From assembly GCA_016932015.1 (NCBI GenBank), contig JAFGDQ010000004.1, forward strand, positions 62,001-126,000: a stretch of 64,000 bases of DNA, in the 5' to 3' direction. The translations under genes and the position numbers were made by a program. Below are positions 25,042 to 33,929 of the stretch, piece by piece; position 1 is the first letter of the stretch, and every line of letters begins with the position of its first letter. The notes beneath the pieces are model-generated. The model saw only the letters and a list, made by a program, of their open reading frames with translations. It searched no databases and was not told the origin of the DNA. Source of the stretch: Spirochaetota bacterium (GTDB lineage Bacteria > Spirochaetota > UBA4802 > JAFGDQ01).

Positions 25042-26418
25042 TTAAAAATCAGCGCTTTTCGGGGTTCTGGGAAACGGAATTACGTCCCTGATGTTCTGCA
25101 TACCTGATACGAACTGAACTGTTCTTTCGAATCCCAGGCCGAAACCGGCGTGCGGAACAGACCCGAATTTTCTTATGTCAAGATACCACCAGTAGTCTTC
25201 AGGATTCAGTCCGAGTTCGGACATTCTCTGCATCAGTACGTCAAGGTTGTCCTCGCGTTCACTTCCGCCAATTATTTCTCCTATACCGGGGACAAGAACA
25301 TCCATTGCGCGGACTGTTTTGTTATCATCATTATTTTTCATGTAAAAAGCCTTTATTTCCTTCGGATAATCAATAAGTATTACCGGCTTTTTAAACTCAT
25401 TTTCAGTAAGATAACGCTCGTGCTCTGACTGCAGGTCAACTCCCCAGTGAACCGGGAATTCAAATTTCTCTCCTGAATTTTCAAGTATTTTTACGGCTTC
25501 GGTATATGTTACTGTAATAAAATCGGATTTTACTATATCTTCAAGATTTGCAATAACGCCTTTCTTTATTCTCAGATCAAAGAATTCCATGTCTTCCATA
25601 CATTTATCAAGGCAGTATTTGAATATATATTTAAGAAAGTCTTCTGCAAGCTTTATATCATCCTCAAGCCTTGCGAAAGCCATTTCAGGTTCAACCATCC
25701 AGAACTCGGACAAATGCCTGGATGTGTTTGAATTTTCCGCCCTGAAAGTCGGGCCGAATGTATAGACATTGCCCAGAGCTGTTGCAAGAAGCTCTCCTTC
25801 AAGCTGGCCGCTTACTGTTAGCGCCGTCCTTTTACCGAAAAAATCATCGGCTTCCGTTAGTACCTGCTCTTTTGCGTTTTCGTCAATTGTAGTGACCCTG
25901 AACATCTGGCCCGCACCCTCACAGTCATTGCCTGTGATAATGGGCGTGTGTATATACACAAATCCTCTTTCCTGAAAAAAGCTGTGTATCGCATACGACA
26001 GCGCGTTTCTCAGCCTGAACACTGCTCCGAATGTATTTGTACGCGCGCGCAGGTGCGCAATATCACGAAGAAATTCAAACGAGTGCCGTTTCTTCTGCAA
26101 AGGATACGTTTCCGGGTCCGCTTTTCCGTATATAACGATCTCCTTTGCCTTTATCTCGTACTTCTGCCCCTTGCCCGGAGAGTCAATTAAATCGCCTTTG
26201 ACTGATATGCTGGAGCCTGTACCGATTTCTATTATTTCCCTGTAACCGGGAACATCCTCTTCAGCTACGACCTGAATATTGCTCAGGCAAGACCCGTCAT
26301 TTATTTCAAAAAACGAAAATCCTTTTGAGACTCTTTTTGTCCTGACCCAGCCATTAATCTTGACCTCAAAACCAGTTTTATCCGAATTTAACAGCTCCTT
26401 TATCCGTGTTGCCTGCAC
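25042..26418 (-). CDS. asnS: Asparaginyl-tRNA synthetase
   Basis: The 458-residue protein is a class IIb synthetase: an OB-fold anticodon-binding domain (about 15-105, '[20 protein letters not shown]'), motif 2 '[20 protein letters not shown]' and motif 3 '[12 protein letters not shown]' near the C-terminus. The motif-2 form [11 protein letters not shown] and the 'MEFFD' region fit AsnRS rather than AspRS, which would have a large insertion. It charges tRNA-Asn in the cytoplasm, which suggests the organism does not depend solely on Asp-tRNA amidation. It is monocistronic; its start is the only ATG near the family N-terminus. Assignment is sure. Confidence 0.96.
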   Translation of the reverse strand: MQATRIKELLNSDKTGFEVKINGWVRTKRVSKGFSFFEINDGSCLSNIQVVAEEDVPGYREIIEIGTGSSISVKGDLIDSPGKGQKYEIKAKEIVIYGKADPETYPLQKKRHSFEFLRDIAHLRARTNTFGAVFRLRNALSYAIHSFFQERGFVYIHTPIITGNDCEGAGQMFRVTTIDENAKEQVLTEADDFFGKRTALTVSGQLEGELLATALGNVYTFGPTFRAENSNTSRHLSEFWMVEPEMAFARLEDDIKLAEDFLKYIFKYCLDKCMEDMEFFDLRIKKGVIANLEDIVKSDFITVTYTEAVKILENSGEKFEFPVHWGVDLQSEHERYLTENEFKKPVILIDYPKEIKAFYMKNNDDNKTVRAMDVLVPGIGEIIGGSEREDNLDVLMQRMSELGLNPEDYWWYLDIRKFGSVPHAGFGLGFERTVQFVSGMQNIRDVIPFPRTPKSADF

Positions 26419-26891
26419 TTTGAACCCCTTTGAATTGTTTTTAAATATTTAGTGTGGCTATACTTTTTGCAATAATTGTATTATCGTCAAACAATTTATT
26501 GTTATATTTCAAATTCAGAAAACCTGTTAAATAATTTTTAACGATTAAGTTAGTTCATGTGTCATTTCTTCATTGTCTGGCATCATGTCTTCCCGGGTTG
26601 GAGGGTGATATGAGGCTGCTTCCAGGCAGAAATGATACCCGATAGATATTATGAAATTATAACACTGGATTCAGGCGAATTCGGCCGGTACTGACCAGAC
26701 TCCAATGCTATTTCTGTAAGTTTAACCGTTTTTTAGGTCATTTTCACAGCTGAACTGCAGGGTCTTGAGTTAAGAATACTGATAACAATAAAAAATTTAT
26801 TGAAAATTAAATATATACCGGCTTTCATGAATATAAGAAAAAGATTATTCACAAAACCTGATTAACAGACAGGATTATCAGGAGAAACAGC
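26419..26891. other. Noncoding region with a possibly structured leader
   Basis: This 473-base region lies between divergent asnS and the UroD-family gene. Within it, 26585-26632 can pair (CGGGT with ACCCG) around a small hairpin CTGC/GCAG, and CTGG/CCAG arms follow (about 26685-26720), with 'GGCCGGTACTGACC' between. No known riboswitch class is matched. A ribosome binding site (CAGGAG) precedes the ATG at 26892. Confidence 0.4.
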
Positions 26892-27893
26892 ATGCTTACA
26901 CCTAAAGAAAATCTGCTTGAGACTTTAAAACCGGACGGGAAACCTGACAGGCTTGTAAATCAATACAAGCCGTTCGCTTTAATTATGAATGACCCTGTTT
27001 ACAGACTTGTCCGCGGGAACCGCGTCCGCGGTAAGACTACTAAAGATATATGGGGTACGGAAATCGCGTGGCCTGAAAATCAGCACGCGGCCATGCCGCA
27101 TGTAACAGCAGATAATAAAGTGCTGAAAGACATCACAAAATACAAAGACCTGTTTGTTCCTGACCTTGCCGCAGCAGCGGAAGACCCCAAAAGCTGGGAG
27201 GAAGCTCTGAGCCTGGCAGCTGCCGTAAACCGCGACGAAAAGCTTGTCATGGGATTTATGGGTACAGGTGTTTTTGAACAGCTTCATTTCCTCATGGGCT
27301 TTGAAGATACATTAATGAACTTTCTTGATGAGCCTGACTCAATGATGGGCCTGCTTGATATAATCGGAGAGTACCGTTTTACGTATATGAAACTGCTCGT
27401 GGACAATCTGAAACCGGACATCATTCTCTCGCATGATGACTGGGGCAGCAAGAACAGCATGTTCATGAGCCCGAAGATATGGCGCGAAATGATAAAGCCG
27501 CAGTACGGAAAAATCTACGGATATGCCAGAGAGCACGGTGTTATAATCATGCACCATGCGGATTCGTTCATGGAGCCGATTGCAGAGGATATGGCTGAAC
27601 TTGGCATTGACATATGGCAGGGTGTTCTGCCTCAAAACGACATATCAAAGCTTCAGAAGCAGCTTAAGGGCAGCATGACACTTATGGGAGGCATTGACGC
27701 GGCAGTCGTTGACAGAAAAGATTCGACTGAAAAAGAAATCAGAACCGAGGTCAGGCGAGCATGCTCCGTGTACGGGCCGGGCGGCGGTTTTATACCCTGT
27801 ATGACTTACGGAGGCCCCGGTACTATATTCCCGCACGTAGACGAAATAGTCAGTGAAGAAATTGACAAATACAATCATGAAGTTTACTGCTGA
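26892..27893 (+). CDS. Uroporphyrinogen decarboxylase-family methyltransferase
   Basis: The 333-residue protein matches the UroD/MtaA superfamily: N-terminal 'MLTPKENLLETLK', a central 'MGFMGTGVFEQLHFLMGFEDTL', 'IILSHDDWGSKNSMFMSPKIW', 'YGYAREHGVIIMHHADSFMEP', 'GIDIWQGVLPQNDISKLQKQL' and 'TLMGGIDAAV'. In anaerobes such proteins are usually methyltransferases acting with corrinoid proteins, for example O-demethylases, not haem enzymes. Histidines at 'MHHAD' and the lack of the decarboxylase-specific N-terminal signature support this. No corrinoid protein is adjacent. Substrate unknown. Confidence 0.82.
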   Translation: MLTPKENLLETLKPDGKPDRLVNQYKPFALIMNDPVYRLVRGNRVRGKTTKDIWGTEIAWPENQHAAMPHVTADNKVLKDITKYKDLFVPDLAAAAEDPKSWEEALSLAAAVNRDEKLVMGFMGTGVFEQLHFLMGFEDTLMNFLDEPDSMMGLLDIIGEYRFTYMKLLVDNLKPDIILSHDDWGSKNSMFMSPKIWREMIKPQYGKIYGYAREHGVIIMHHADSFMEPIAEDMAELGIDIWQGVLPQNDISKLQKQLKGSMTLMGGIDAAVVDRKDSTEKEIRTEVRRACSVYGPGGGFIPCMTYGGPGTIFPHVDEIVSEEIDKYNHEVYC

Positions 27894-28020
27894 GTCTGGC
27901 AAAAATTGTGCTTAAATAAAATTTTTACTTTCTATTCTGTTTATAGAAAGTTTAAATGTTATTTATTATTGATTTTAAACTTTAATAATGATTTTTAAAA
28001 TATAATTACGGAAAATTAAA

Positions 28021-28542
28021 ATGGATTTTACTGTTTTAACAACAAACATAGTTAACTATACCGGCCTTTGTGAAAAGCTGCCTGAAGATACTACTGCAAG
28101 AATCCTTAATGAATATTATTTCGGGATTGTACATCCGGCCCTAAATAAATACGACGGAGAACTTGGAAATACTATTGGAGACAGGCAGACAGCTTACTGG
28201 AGAAATACGAAAAGAAGCAACGGATCTTTTTTTGCGTGTTCATCAGCGATTGAAATTATGAATAATATCAGAATGGATCAGGAAATACTCCCTTCTGACA
28301 GCCGTTTTGAAGTAAATATTGCAATTACATCCGGACAGGCAACCGAATTTGAAAATACACTTATTGGTGAAACGGCAGATTTAAATTCTCAGTTAATTTG
28401 TCTGTACCGGGAATATAAAGTTTCTGTTTTGATCGATGAATATACGCAATTATTACTTAAAAATGAGTTACCTGCAAGGGAAATTGGTACAGTAAATCCG
28501 GATAATAATAATTCTGTTAAATTATATGAATTAATATTTTAA
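28021..28542 (+). CDS. Degenerate class III nucleotide-cyclase-homology protein
   Basis: The 173-residue soluble protein aligns by pattern to the class III adenylate/guanylate cyclase catalytic domain: 'VLTTNIVNYTGLCEKLP' (5-21), 'LNKYDGELGNTIGD' (41-54), 'NIAITSGQATEFEN' (99-112) and 'LIGETADLNSQLI' (114-126). Key residues are replaced: the first metal Asp is Asn9, the 'K' before GD is Asn50, and the transition-state Asn and Arg positions are Asp120 and Gln124. Only Asp54 of the pair remains. It is probably a dead cyclase that acts as a binding or regulatory domain. No sensor domain is attached. It follows the UroD-family gene after 128 bases. Confidence 0.65.
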   Translation: MDFTVLTTNIVNYTGLCEKLPEDTTARILNEYYFGIVHPALNKYDGELGNTIGDRQTAYWRNTKRSNGSFFACSSAIEIMNNIRMDQEILPSDSRFEVNIAITSGQATEFENTLIGETADLNSQLICLYREYKVSVLIDEYTQLLLKNELPAREIGTVNPDNNNSVKLYELIF

Positions 28543-28981
28543 AGATATTATTAATATCATATCATTTACAGGCATGGGTTCTGAAAATTTCCTTATTCTT
28601 TCAGTATCTTTAATTATTTTTTATCTTTGTCTGCGCAAAAGAATGCCGAACTCCCTCTTTCCAGGTCTAAAAAAGAATAAGCCTCCTGTACTTTTCCTGA
28701 TACCTCCCGGCCGGATTTCTGAATTACCCGACCTTGGGTATAATACTCCCAGGTATCCTCTATATTTAAAAAAAGCAGAACCAAAAGTTTTGAGTTATAC
28801 CGGAAACACCTGCAGCATTTTACTGAATCTCCGGAACAAATAGATCCAGAAATTTATCGAAGCCGGAGATATTTTCGAGGACTGCCCGGGAATACAACCG
28901 GGAGACCCATGCAGTTCAGCAAATGTATTGCCGATAATCTAATAGAATTTATGATCATACTTTAATGGAACTATACTCACT
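28543..28981. other. Region with one doubtful short ORF and a small hairpin
   Basis: Apart from the doubtful ORF at 28574-28843, this 439-base region holds a CCCGG/CCGGG hairpin (28885-28902) without a T tract, and the start of the next gene. No RNA gene was found. Confidence 0.4.
28574..28843 (+). CDS. Doubtful small membrane protein (89 aa)
   Basis: The frame encodes an N-terminal hydrophobic helix ('LILSVSLIIFYLCL') followed by a basic, proline-containing tail. Only a weak AGG lies before the ATG, and no family pattern is seen. It may be chance in an A+T-rich region or a remnant. Confidence 0.25.
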   Translation: MGSENFLILSVSLIIFYLCLRKRMPNSLFPGLKKNKPPVLFLIPPGRISELPDLGYNTPRYPLYLKKAEPKVLSYTGNTCSILLNLRNK

Positions 28982-30064
28982 ATGAAAAAACCAAGAACAG
29001 CTCTTATTGGATGCGGAAGAATCGGCTATCTGCTGGAAAATGATCCGTTAAGATACAAACCCTGCACTCATTACGGCGGATTAAAAGCAGCAGGACTCAG
29101 GATTAACTGCGCATGTGATATTAACCCGGGAAGGCTGGAAGAATTCGCAAAGACGGCCGGGATATCCCCAGAAAAAACCAGCACGGATTATCGTGAACTA
29201 TTATTAAATGAAAAACCTGATCTTGTTATTATTGCGACATGGACAGATTCACACGCTGAAATCGGAATCTTTGCCGCGAACAACGGAGCAAAAGTAATAA
29301 TCTGCGAGAAACCTATAACTTCAAATCTTGATCACGCAAAATCACTTATTGAAGAATGTGAGAAAAATAATGCTGTTCTGATAATAAACCATGAAAGGCG
29401 GTATGATACCAAATACCTTGCAGCAAAAAGACTTATCGAAAGCAGGAAGATCGGAGAGATTAAATCCATTCAGGCATCAATTCTTACGCCGGCCAGAGTA
29501 CTCAAGTCAAAATCCGAATACGGCGGCGGCCCGCTGCTTCATGACGGTACGCATATGATTGATATTATAAGATACCTGGCCGGAGATATTTACTGCGTAA
29601 CAGGAGAGCTTGAAAAAGAAAAATCATCTTTTGAACACAGGGCTGTTGCATGGATGAAGACCGTTAACGGTGTCGATATTTTCCTTGAAGCGGGCGGACG
29701 AAGAGATTATTTTATGTTTGACCTTCAGATATACGGAACCGCCGGAAAAATTGTGATCGGCAACGGTTATAACAAGCTGTTCGTCAGCAAAAAATCCGAA
29801 TTCTATACAGGCTTCAGAGATCTTAAGGAAATACCATTTCCAATGAGCGGGATAAAAAATATTAACTATTTTAAAAGGGAATATACTGAAGCAAAGAATA
29901 TACTTGCCGGTCGATCAAAAAAAATAAGTTCCGGCGGTTATGACGGATATAAAGCACTGGAAGTCATACATGCTGTTTATCTTTCGTCATATTTAAAGAG
30001 CAAAAAAATAATACTGCCTGTAAATCCGGGAAAAATAAATCTCAGAAAAATTTTCGGAATATAA
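28982..30064 (+). CDS. Gfo/Idh/MocA-family oxidoreductase
   Basis: The 360-residue protein has a Rossmann NAD(P) domain with 'ALIGCGRIG' (7-15) and the family motif 'CEKPI' (108-112), whose Lys110 is the usual proton donor or substrate binder. A C-terminal alpha/beta domain contains 'GGGPLLHDGTHMIDIIRYLAG' (a Gly-rich loop with D/H-x-x-x-H), typical of sugar or inositol dehydrogenases. It is expected to oxidise or reduce a sugar or sugar-derived ring using NAD(P), perhaps for a surface polysaccharide. No sugar transferase genes lie next to it. It is convergent with ribE, with a 9-base gap. Confidence 0.88.
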   Translation: MKKPRTALIGCGRIGYLLENDPLRYKPCTHYGGLKAAGLRINCACDINPGRLEEFAKTAGISPEKTSTDYRELLLNEKPDLVIIATWTDSHAEIGIFAANNGAKVIICEKPITSNLDHAKSLIEECEKNNAVLIINHERRYDTKYLAAKRLIESRKIGEIKSIQASILTPARVLKSKSEYGGGPLLHDGTHMIDIIRYLAGDIYCVTGELEKEKSSFEHRAVAWMKTVNGVDIFLEAGGRRDYFMFDLQIYGTAGKIVIGNGYNKLFVSKKSEFYTGFRDLKEIPFPMSGIKNINYFKREYTEAKNILAGRSKKISSGGYDGYKALEVIHAVYLSSYLKSKKIILPVNPGKINLRKIFGI

Positions 30065-30073
30065 AAAGCCGGT

Positions 30074-30727
30074 TTAAATGAATCCGCCTTCAAGCAAGGC
30101 TTTTTTCAGGCTGTCTTCATTGTTACGGTCATCTTTCCGGTCAAGGAGCAGCATTCTTTCAACATATTTTGCGAGCATATCGACTTCTATATTAACGTCA
30201 TCACCCGCTTTTTTTTCAATAAGCGTAGTGCTGGTTATTGTTTCAGGTATGAGATAAAGAACAAATCCGTTTTCAATAAGAGATACAACGGTAAGAGATA
30301 TTCCGTCAACAGTTATCGAACCTTTCTCGACTATATACCTTGATATGTCCGCGGATATTGTAACCTCAATCTTCATACCGCTTTCATCTGATTCAACTGA
30401 TTTAATCTTTCCAGTTGAATCAACATGGCCCTGTACAAAATGACCGCCGAATCTTCCGTTAGCTGACATTGCTCTTTCAAGATTAACCTTTCTTCCTGTT
30501 TTAAAGCTGCTGAGTGTTGTAGCATCACATGTAACTTTTGAAGCGAAAACAGTAAAGGAATCCTTGGAAAATTTTGTAACGGTCTGACACGCACCGTCAA
30601 TAGCGATTGAGTCTCCGATCTTAACATCAGTTAAAATCTCCTTTGCGCTAACAGTGATATTTACTCCATTACCGGAGACATCAACTGATCTTACTGATCC
30701 GGTTTCCTCAATTAGTCCTGTAAACAT
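30074..30727 (-). CDS. ribE: Riboflavin synthase, alpha subunit
   Basis: The 217-residue protein contains two lumazine-binding repeats: 'MFTGLIEETGSV' at the N-terminus, 'AIDGACQTVTKF', and the second repeat 'FGGHFVQGHVDSTGKI' with 'ITVDGISLTVVSL'. The family converts two 6,7-dimethyl-8-ribityllumazine molecules into riboflavin. Length is normal for the alpha-type enzyme. Its start overlaps the ribD stop by one base (TAATG), so translation is coupled. Neither ribH nor ribBA is visible downstream; a convergent gene begins at once, so the remaining riboflavin genes must lie elsewhere. Confidence 0.96.
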   Translation of the reverse strand: MFTGLIEETGSVRSVDVSGNGVNITVSAKEILTDVKIGDSIAIDGACQTVTKFSKDSFTVFASKVTCDATTLSSFKTGRKVNLERAMSANGRFGGHFVQGHVDSTGKIKSVESDESGMKIEVTISADISRYIVEKGSITVDGISLTVVSLIENGFVLYLIPETITSTTLIEKKAGDDVNIEVDMLAKYVERMLLLDRKDDRNNEDSLKKALLEGGFI

Positions 30728-31965
30728 TAAACTTCCTCATATAATCCTAACATTGACCGGGAATATGCGTTATATAATATATCCTCTTTCAAAAAAACAG
30801 AGGAGATATCATATAAACTATGAGCTTCAGAAATTTTTTTCTTTGTTTCAGCACTTATAACGCCTGTCCCACTGCCGAGTATTTTAGGTGAAACAAAATA
30901 CATAAACTGGTCTATTTCCCCTGCATCAAGGAAGGAACCGGCAACATTTCCTCCGCCTTCAAGCATGACCATCATTTTACCGCGTTTATATAATTCCTCA
31001 AGAATAAATTTTATCTGGTCAATCCTGGAATTTCCTTCAACAAAAACAAGAAAACCTGATTCACTCATCTTCCTGATTTCATTTTCGCCGTTTTTTTCTG
31101 TTAATGTTTTTTCAGAATCTCTGCTGACAAAAAAAACATAGTTATCATCTCTAAAAATCTTTCTTGTAAAATCAAGTTTCCCGGGGTCACCTATAACCGC
31201 TCTTAAAGGTGACGTACCGGAATTCTCTGGTTCCAAAGACAGCAATTTCTCAAGAAAAAAACTTTCTTTGCCTGAAATATTCAAATTATTATTTTTAAAA
31301 TAATCCTTAACATCACCCTGAAAAGAATCGATCCTGACACTTAACTCCGGATCATCATTATTATATGTATTCTTGCCAATAATGATCGCGTCAACAACAG
31401 ACCTTAACTTATGAGTAACATATCTGGAATAATCGGAAGATATCCATTTGGAATCTCCGGCTTTAGTTGATATTTTACCGTCAAGAGTAATCGCGGATTT
31501 ATGAATAATATAGGGAGTTTTTTTCAGTATATATTTATCAAAATGCCGGATGAGATCATAGGCTTTCTGTGACATTTCCGTCATTATTATAACTTCAATA
31601 CCGGCTTCTTTTAAAGTTTCAACGCCCCTGCCTGCTACCTCTGGATTAGGGTCAAGTACGGGAATAAAGACTTTTGATATTCCGGCCTCTTTTATTGCAC
31701 TGGTGCATGGAGGTGTTTTTTTTCTGATATGGCAGCATGGTTCAAGAGATACATATATAGAAGCACCTGTAACATCCCGGCCCGCGTTTTTGATAGCTAC
31801 AACCTCCGCATGATCCGATCCGTAAGGTGATGTTCCGCCGCAGGAAATAATCTCACCATCCTTAACTATAACAGCACCGACAGGCGGATTTGGAGATGTC
31901 TTTCCCAGTCTTGAGAAACCTATATCAAGCGCCATTTGCATCAGCTTTATATCATTTTCCGACAC
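30727..31965 (-). CDS. ribD: Bifunctional riboflavin deaminase/reductase
   Basis: The 412-residue protein has an N-terminal zinc deaminase (His52 in 'SDHAEVVA', Glu54, Cys77 and Cys87 in 'EPCCHIRKKTPPC') and a C-terminal reductase ('KSAITLDGKIST', 'DAIIIGKNTYNNDDPELSVR', 'VMLEGGGNVAGSFL'). It performs the second and third steps of riboflavin synthesis. It is longer than typical RibD (about 370) because of an insertion after 'PELSVR' (about 215-250). The start overlaps the end of the upstream gene by 14 bases, so this makes a three-gene run with ribE. Confidence 0.95.
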   Translation of the reverse strand: MSENDIKLMQMALDIGFSRLGKTSPNPPVGAVIVKDGEIISCGGTSPYGSDHAEVVAIKNAGRDVTGASIYVSLEPCCHIRKKTPPCTSAIKEAGISKVFIPVLDPNPEVAGRGVETLKEAGIEVIIMTEMSQKAYDLIRHFDKYILKKTPYIIHKSAITLDGKISTKAGDSKWISSDYSRYVTHKLRSVVDAIIIGKNTYNNDDPELSVRIDSFQGDVKDYFKNNNLNISGKESFFLEKLLSLEPENSGTSPLRAVIGDPGKLDFTRKIFRDDNYVFFVSRDSEKTLTEKNGENEIRKMSESGFLVFVEGNSRIDQIKFILEELYKRGKMMVMLEGGGNVAGSFLDAGEIDQFMYFVSPKILGSGTGVISAETKKKISEAHSLYDISSVFLKEDILYNAYSRSMLGLYEEV

Positions 31966-32881
31966 TCACAACTCCGTATTTATTATATATTTCTTCCCTG
32001 TCATTGTACAGGTCCATCTTTTGTGACAGTGATTCCATTAAACCGGCTTTGGCTGCATTATTACGGGATATGGAACCAAGGTAACCGCCTATTATGCTGC
32101 CGCCGTAAAAAAAAGTCGTTGCCAGTCCCAAAAATACTCCTGTCGGCTTGCTATCCGTTTTAAAGGAAAAATAAGTAGCCGCGGACATTGCGGTTACCAG
32201 TACAAAAGCAATAATCCCTGTCTCAGTCTGGCCGGAATACGCGTATCCCAGTCCGGGAATAATCCCAAGCGCAACAGCTGAATATGGATTTTTCATAGAG
32301 TTATTTACTGATTCAGTATATTCTATTAATTCATTGAATTTATATTCAGTAAAGTCAAATTCTTTGAAATTTGTATTTCTTTTACTGAATATTGTTTTTG
32401 CTTCATCAATTTTTTTCAATAATAAACAGGAAAGGACGGTTCTTTTATATAAAAAAAACTCCATATTCTGAGAAGCGGAAAATAATCCTGCAGAATCAAG
32501 AACAGCCTTTGCCTCTATAAACTCTGATCTCCGAAAAAAAACATCCGCCTTAAAAACAGCCTCCGCAGCTTTTATGGTAAAATTACTTCCGGCATTCTCC
32601 ATGTTAAGGAGTTCATCATATCTTTCTCCGTTAAAAAAAAGATATAATCCGGTAACAAAAACATTATCCCCCTGCATGAAAGTAGGATAATACGAATTAA
32701 GCCTCTGTAATTCAACACAGGCTCTGTAATATTCTTTTTTAGAAATCAGATGTGTGATAAAATTTTGAATATTTTCCGGGGAATAATCATTATCTACAGC
32801 CATTACCTGTAGGGAAAAGGCCGGACTTATCAATATAAACATGAAAGCGGCTAAGTAAACAAATCGCCATTGAATACGCAC
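31952..32881 (-). CDS. Exported protein with TPR-like middle and C-terminal membrane hairpin
   Basis: The 309-residue protein opens with a signal peptide (1-29, 'FVYLAAFMFILISPAFS'). The middle (about 35-200) is all alpha with TPR-like spacing. The C-terminal part contains 'VALGIIPGLGYAYSGQTETGI' and two to three hydrophobic helices, reminiscent of a small family of membrane proteins with a GxxPGLGxxYxG motif and usually unknown role. It heads the ribD-ribE run, but nothing ties it to flavin metabolism. Its stop lies 14 bases inside ribD. Confidence 0.65.
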   Translation of the reverse strand: MRIQWRFVYLAAFMFILISPAFSLQVMAVDNDYSPENIQNFITHLISKKEYYRACVELQRLNSYYPTFMQGDNVFVTGLYLFFNGERYDELLNMENAGSNFTIKAAEAVFKADVFFRRSEFIEAKAVLDSAGLFSASQNMEFFLYKRTVLSCLLLKKIDEAKTIFSKRNTNFKEFDFTEYKFNELIEYTESVNNSMKNPYSAVALGIIPGLGYAYSGQTETGIIAFVLVTAMSAATYFSFKTDSKPTGVFLGLATTFFYGGSIIGGYLGSISRNNAAKAGLMESLSQKMDLYNDREEIYNKYGVVSVGK

Positions 32882-33037
32882 AATATTTTTTAATTAAAAT
32901 TTCCTTAATACAATATTAAACAGAATTTTTAAGGGAACCCGCGCCTGTAATTATTTTATATCATACAGAAGAACATCCGGAAACATTAACCCGCGAAGGA
33001 ATAATATTTCCGGATACCTGTTCAAAATAATAACCTG

Positions 33038-33919
33038 CTATTTTGCAGTTATTTTCTCCCATAATAAAACAACCGGAGAAGCAATATATATTGTGGAATA
33101 AGTTCCAATAATCAGTCCGAATATCAGTACAAGAGAAAAGTTCTTCAATGTTTCACCGCCAATCAGAAAAATAACAACTACAACAAACATGGTTGTTAAT
33201 GAAGTAAGAAGTGTTCTTGACAGTGTCTGTGTTATTGACTTATTGATAATTTCAAAATATGTCTGCTTGGATTTAACATTTACGTTTTCTCTTATCCTGT
33301 CGAAAATAACAATTGTATCGTTTACCGAATAACCTGCAAGAGTAAGAATCGCAACGACAACAGGAATATCAATTTCCACTCTCATAAAGCCGCAGAACAA
33401 AGTAGCAAGAATAACATCGTGTATAAGAGCTGCAATAGCACCGACTGAATATTTAAATTCAAATCTGAATGTTAAATAAAGCAGAATCAGTACAAATGCA
33501 ATCAGAACACTGTAAAAGGCAGACTTTTTCAGATACTCTCCCATAGCCGGGCCTACGGTTTCATCGCTCAGGATGTTCACATTCTTAAAACCGATTAAAG
33601 CTTTTTTCAGCTTTTCCAGTGTCTGTTCGGAAGTTTCACCTTCTCCCATCAGCCGTGTTCCGATAATATACTCGTTGTCCTCTTCATCACCTATCTGCTG
33701 AATTACGGCAGTAATATTATTCCTGCTTAGAGCTTCCCTGATCTCTGTAGGACCTATACCCTGTTCGAATTTTATAGTGGTTTTAACGCCTCCTTTAAAA
33801 TCAATTCCCCAGTTAAAGCCGTTGCTGAGATAGGTTACAATTAAAAAAATGACTAATAATGCCAGTGACACGCCTGCCGCAATCATTTTGTATCTGAGAA
33901 AATTTATTATTCTTTCCAA
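33038..33919 (-). CDS. secF: Protein translocase subunit SecF
   Basis: The 293-residue protein has six membrane helices with one periplasmic domain (about 40-130), the conserved 'WGIDFKGGV' near residue 35, and the RND-type motif 'VNDTIVIFDRIREN' in the middle. SecF works with SecD in the inner membrane, using proton motive force to pull exported proteins through SecYEG. It sits 10 bases after secD on the minus strand. Length is normal for SecF; no fusion to SecD is seen. Confidence 0.97.
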   Translation of the reverse strand: MERIINFLRYKMIAAGVSLALLVIFLIVTYLSNGFNWGIDFKGGVKTTIKFEQGIGPTEIREALSRNNITAVIQQIGDEEDNEYIIGTRLMGEGETSEQTLEKLKKALIGFKNVNILSDETVGPAMGEYLKKSAFYSVLIAFVLILLYLTFRFEFKYSVGAIAALIHDVILATLFCGFMRVEIDIPVVVAILTLAGYSVNDTIVIFDRIRENVNVKSKQTYFEIINKSITQTLSRTLLTSLTTMFVVVVIFLIGGETLKNFSLVLIFGLIIGTYSTIYIASPVVLLWEKITAK

Positions 33920-33929
33920 GATGAACTCC

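Noticed and set aside
26419-26891. Cobalamin or SAM riboswitch before the UroD-family gene
   Set aside because: Neither the cobalamin box nor the SAM-I core can be found on the plus strand.
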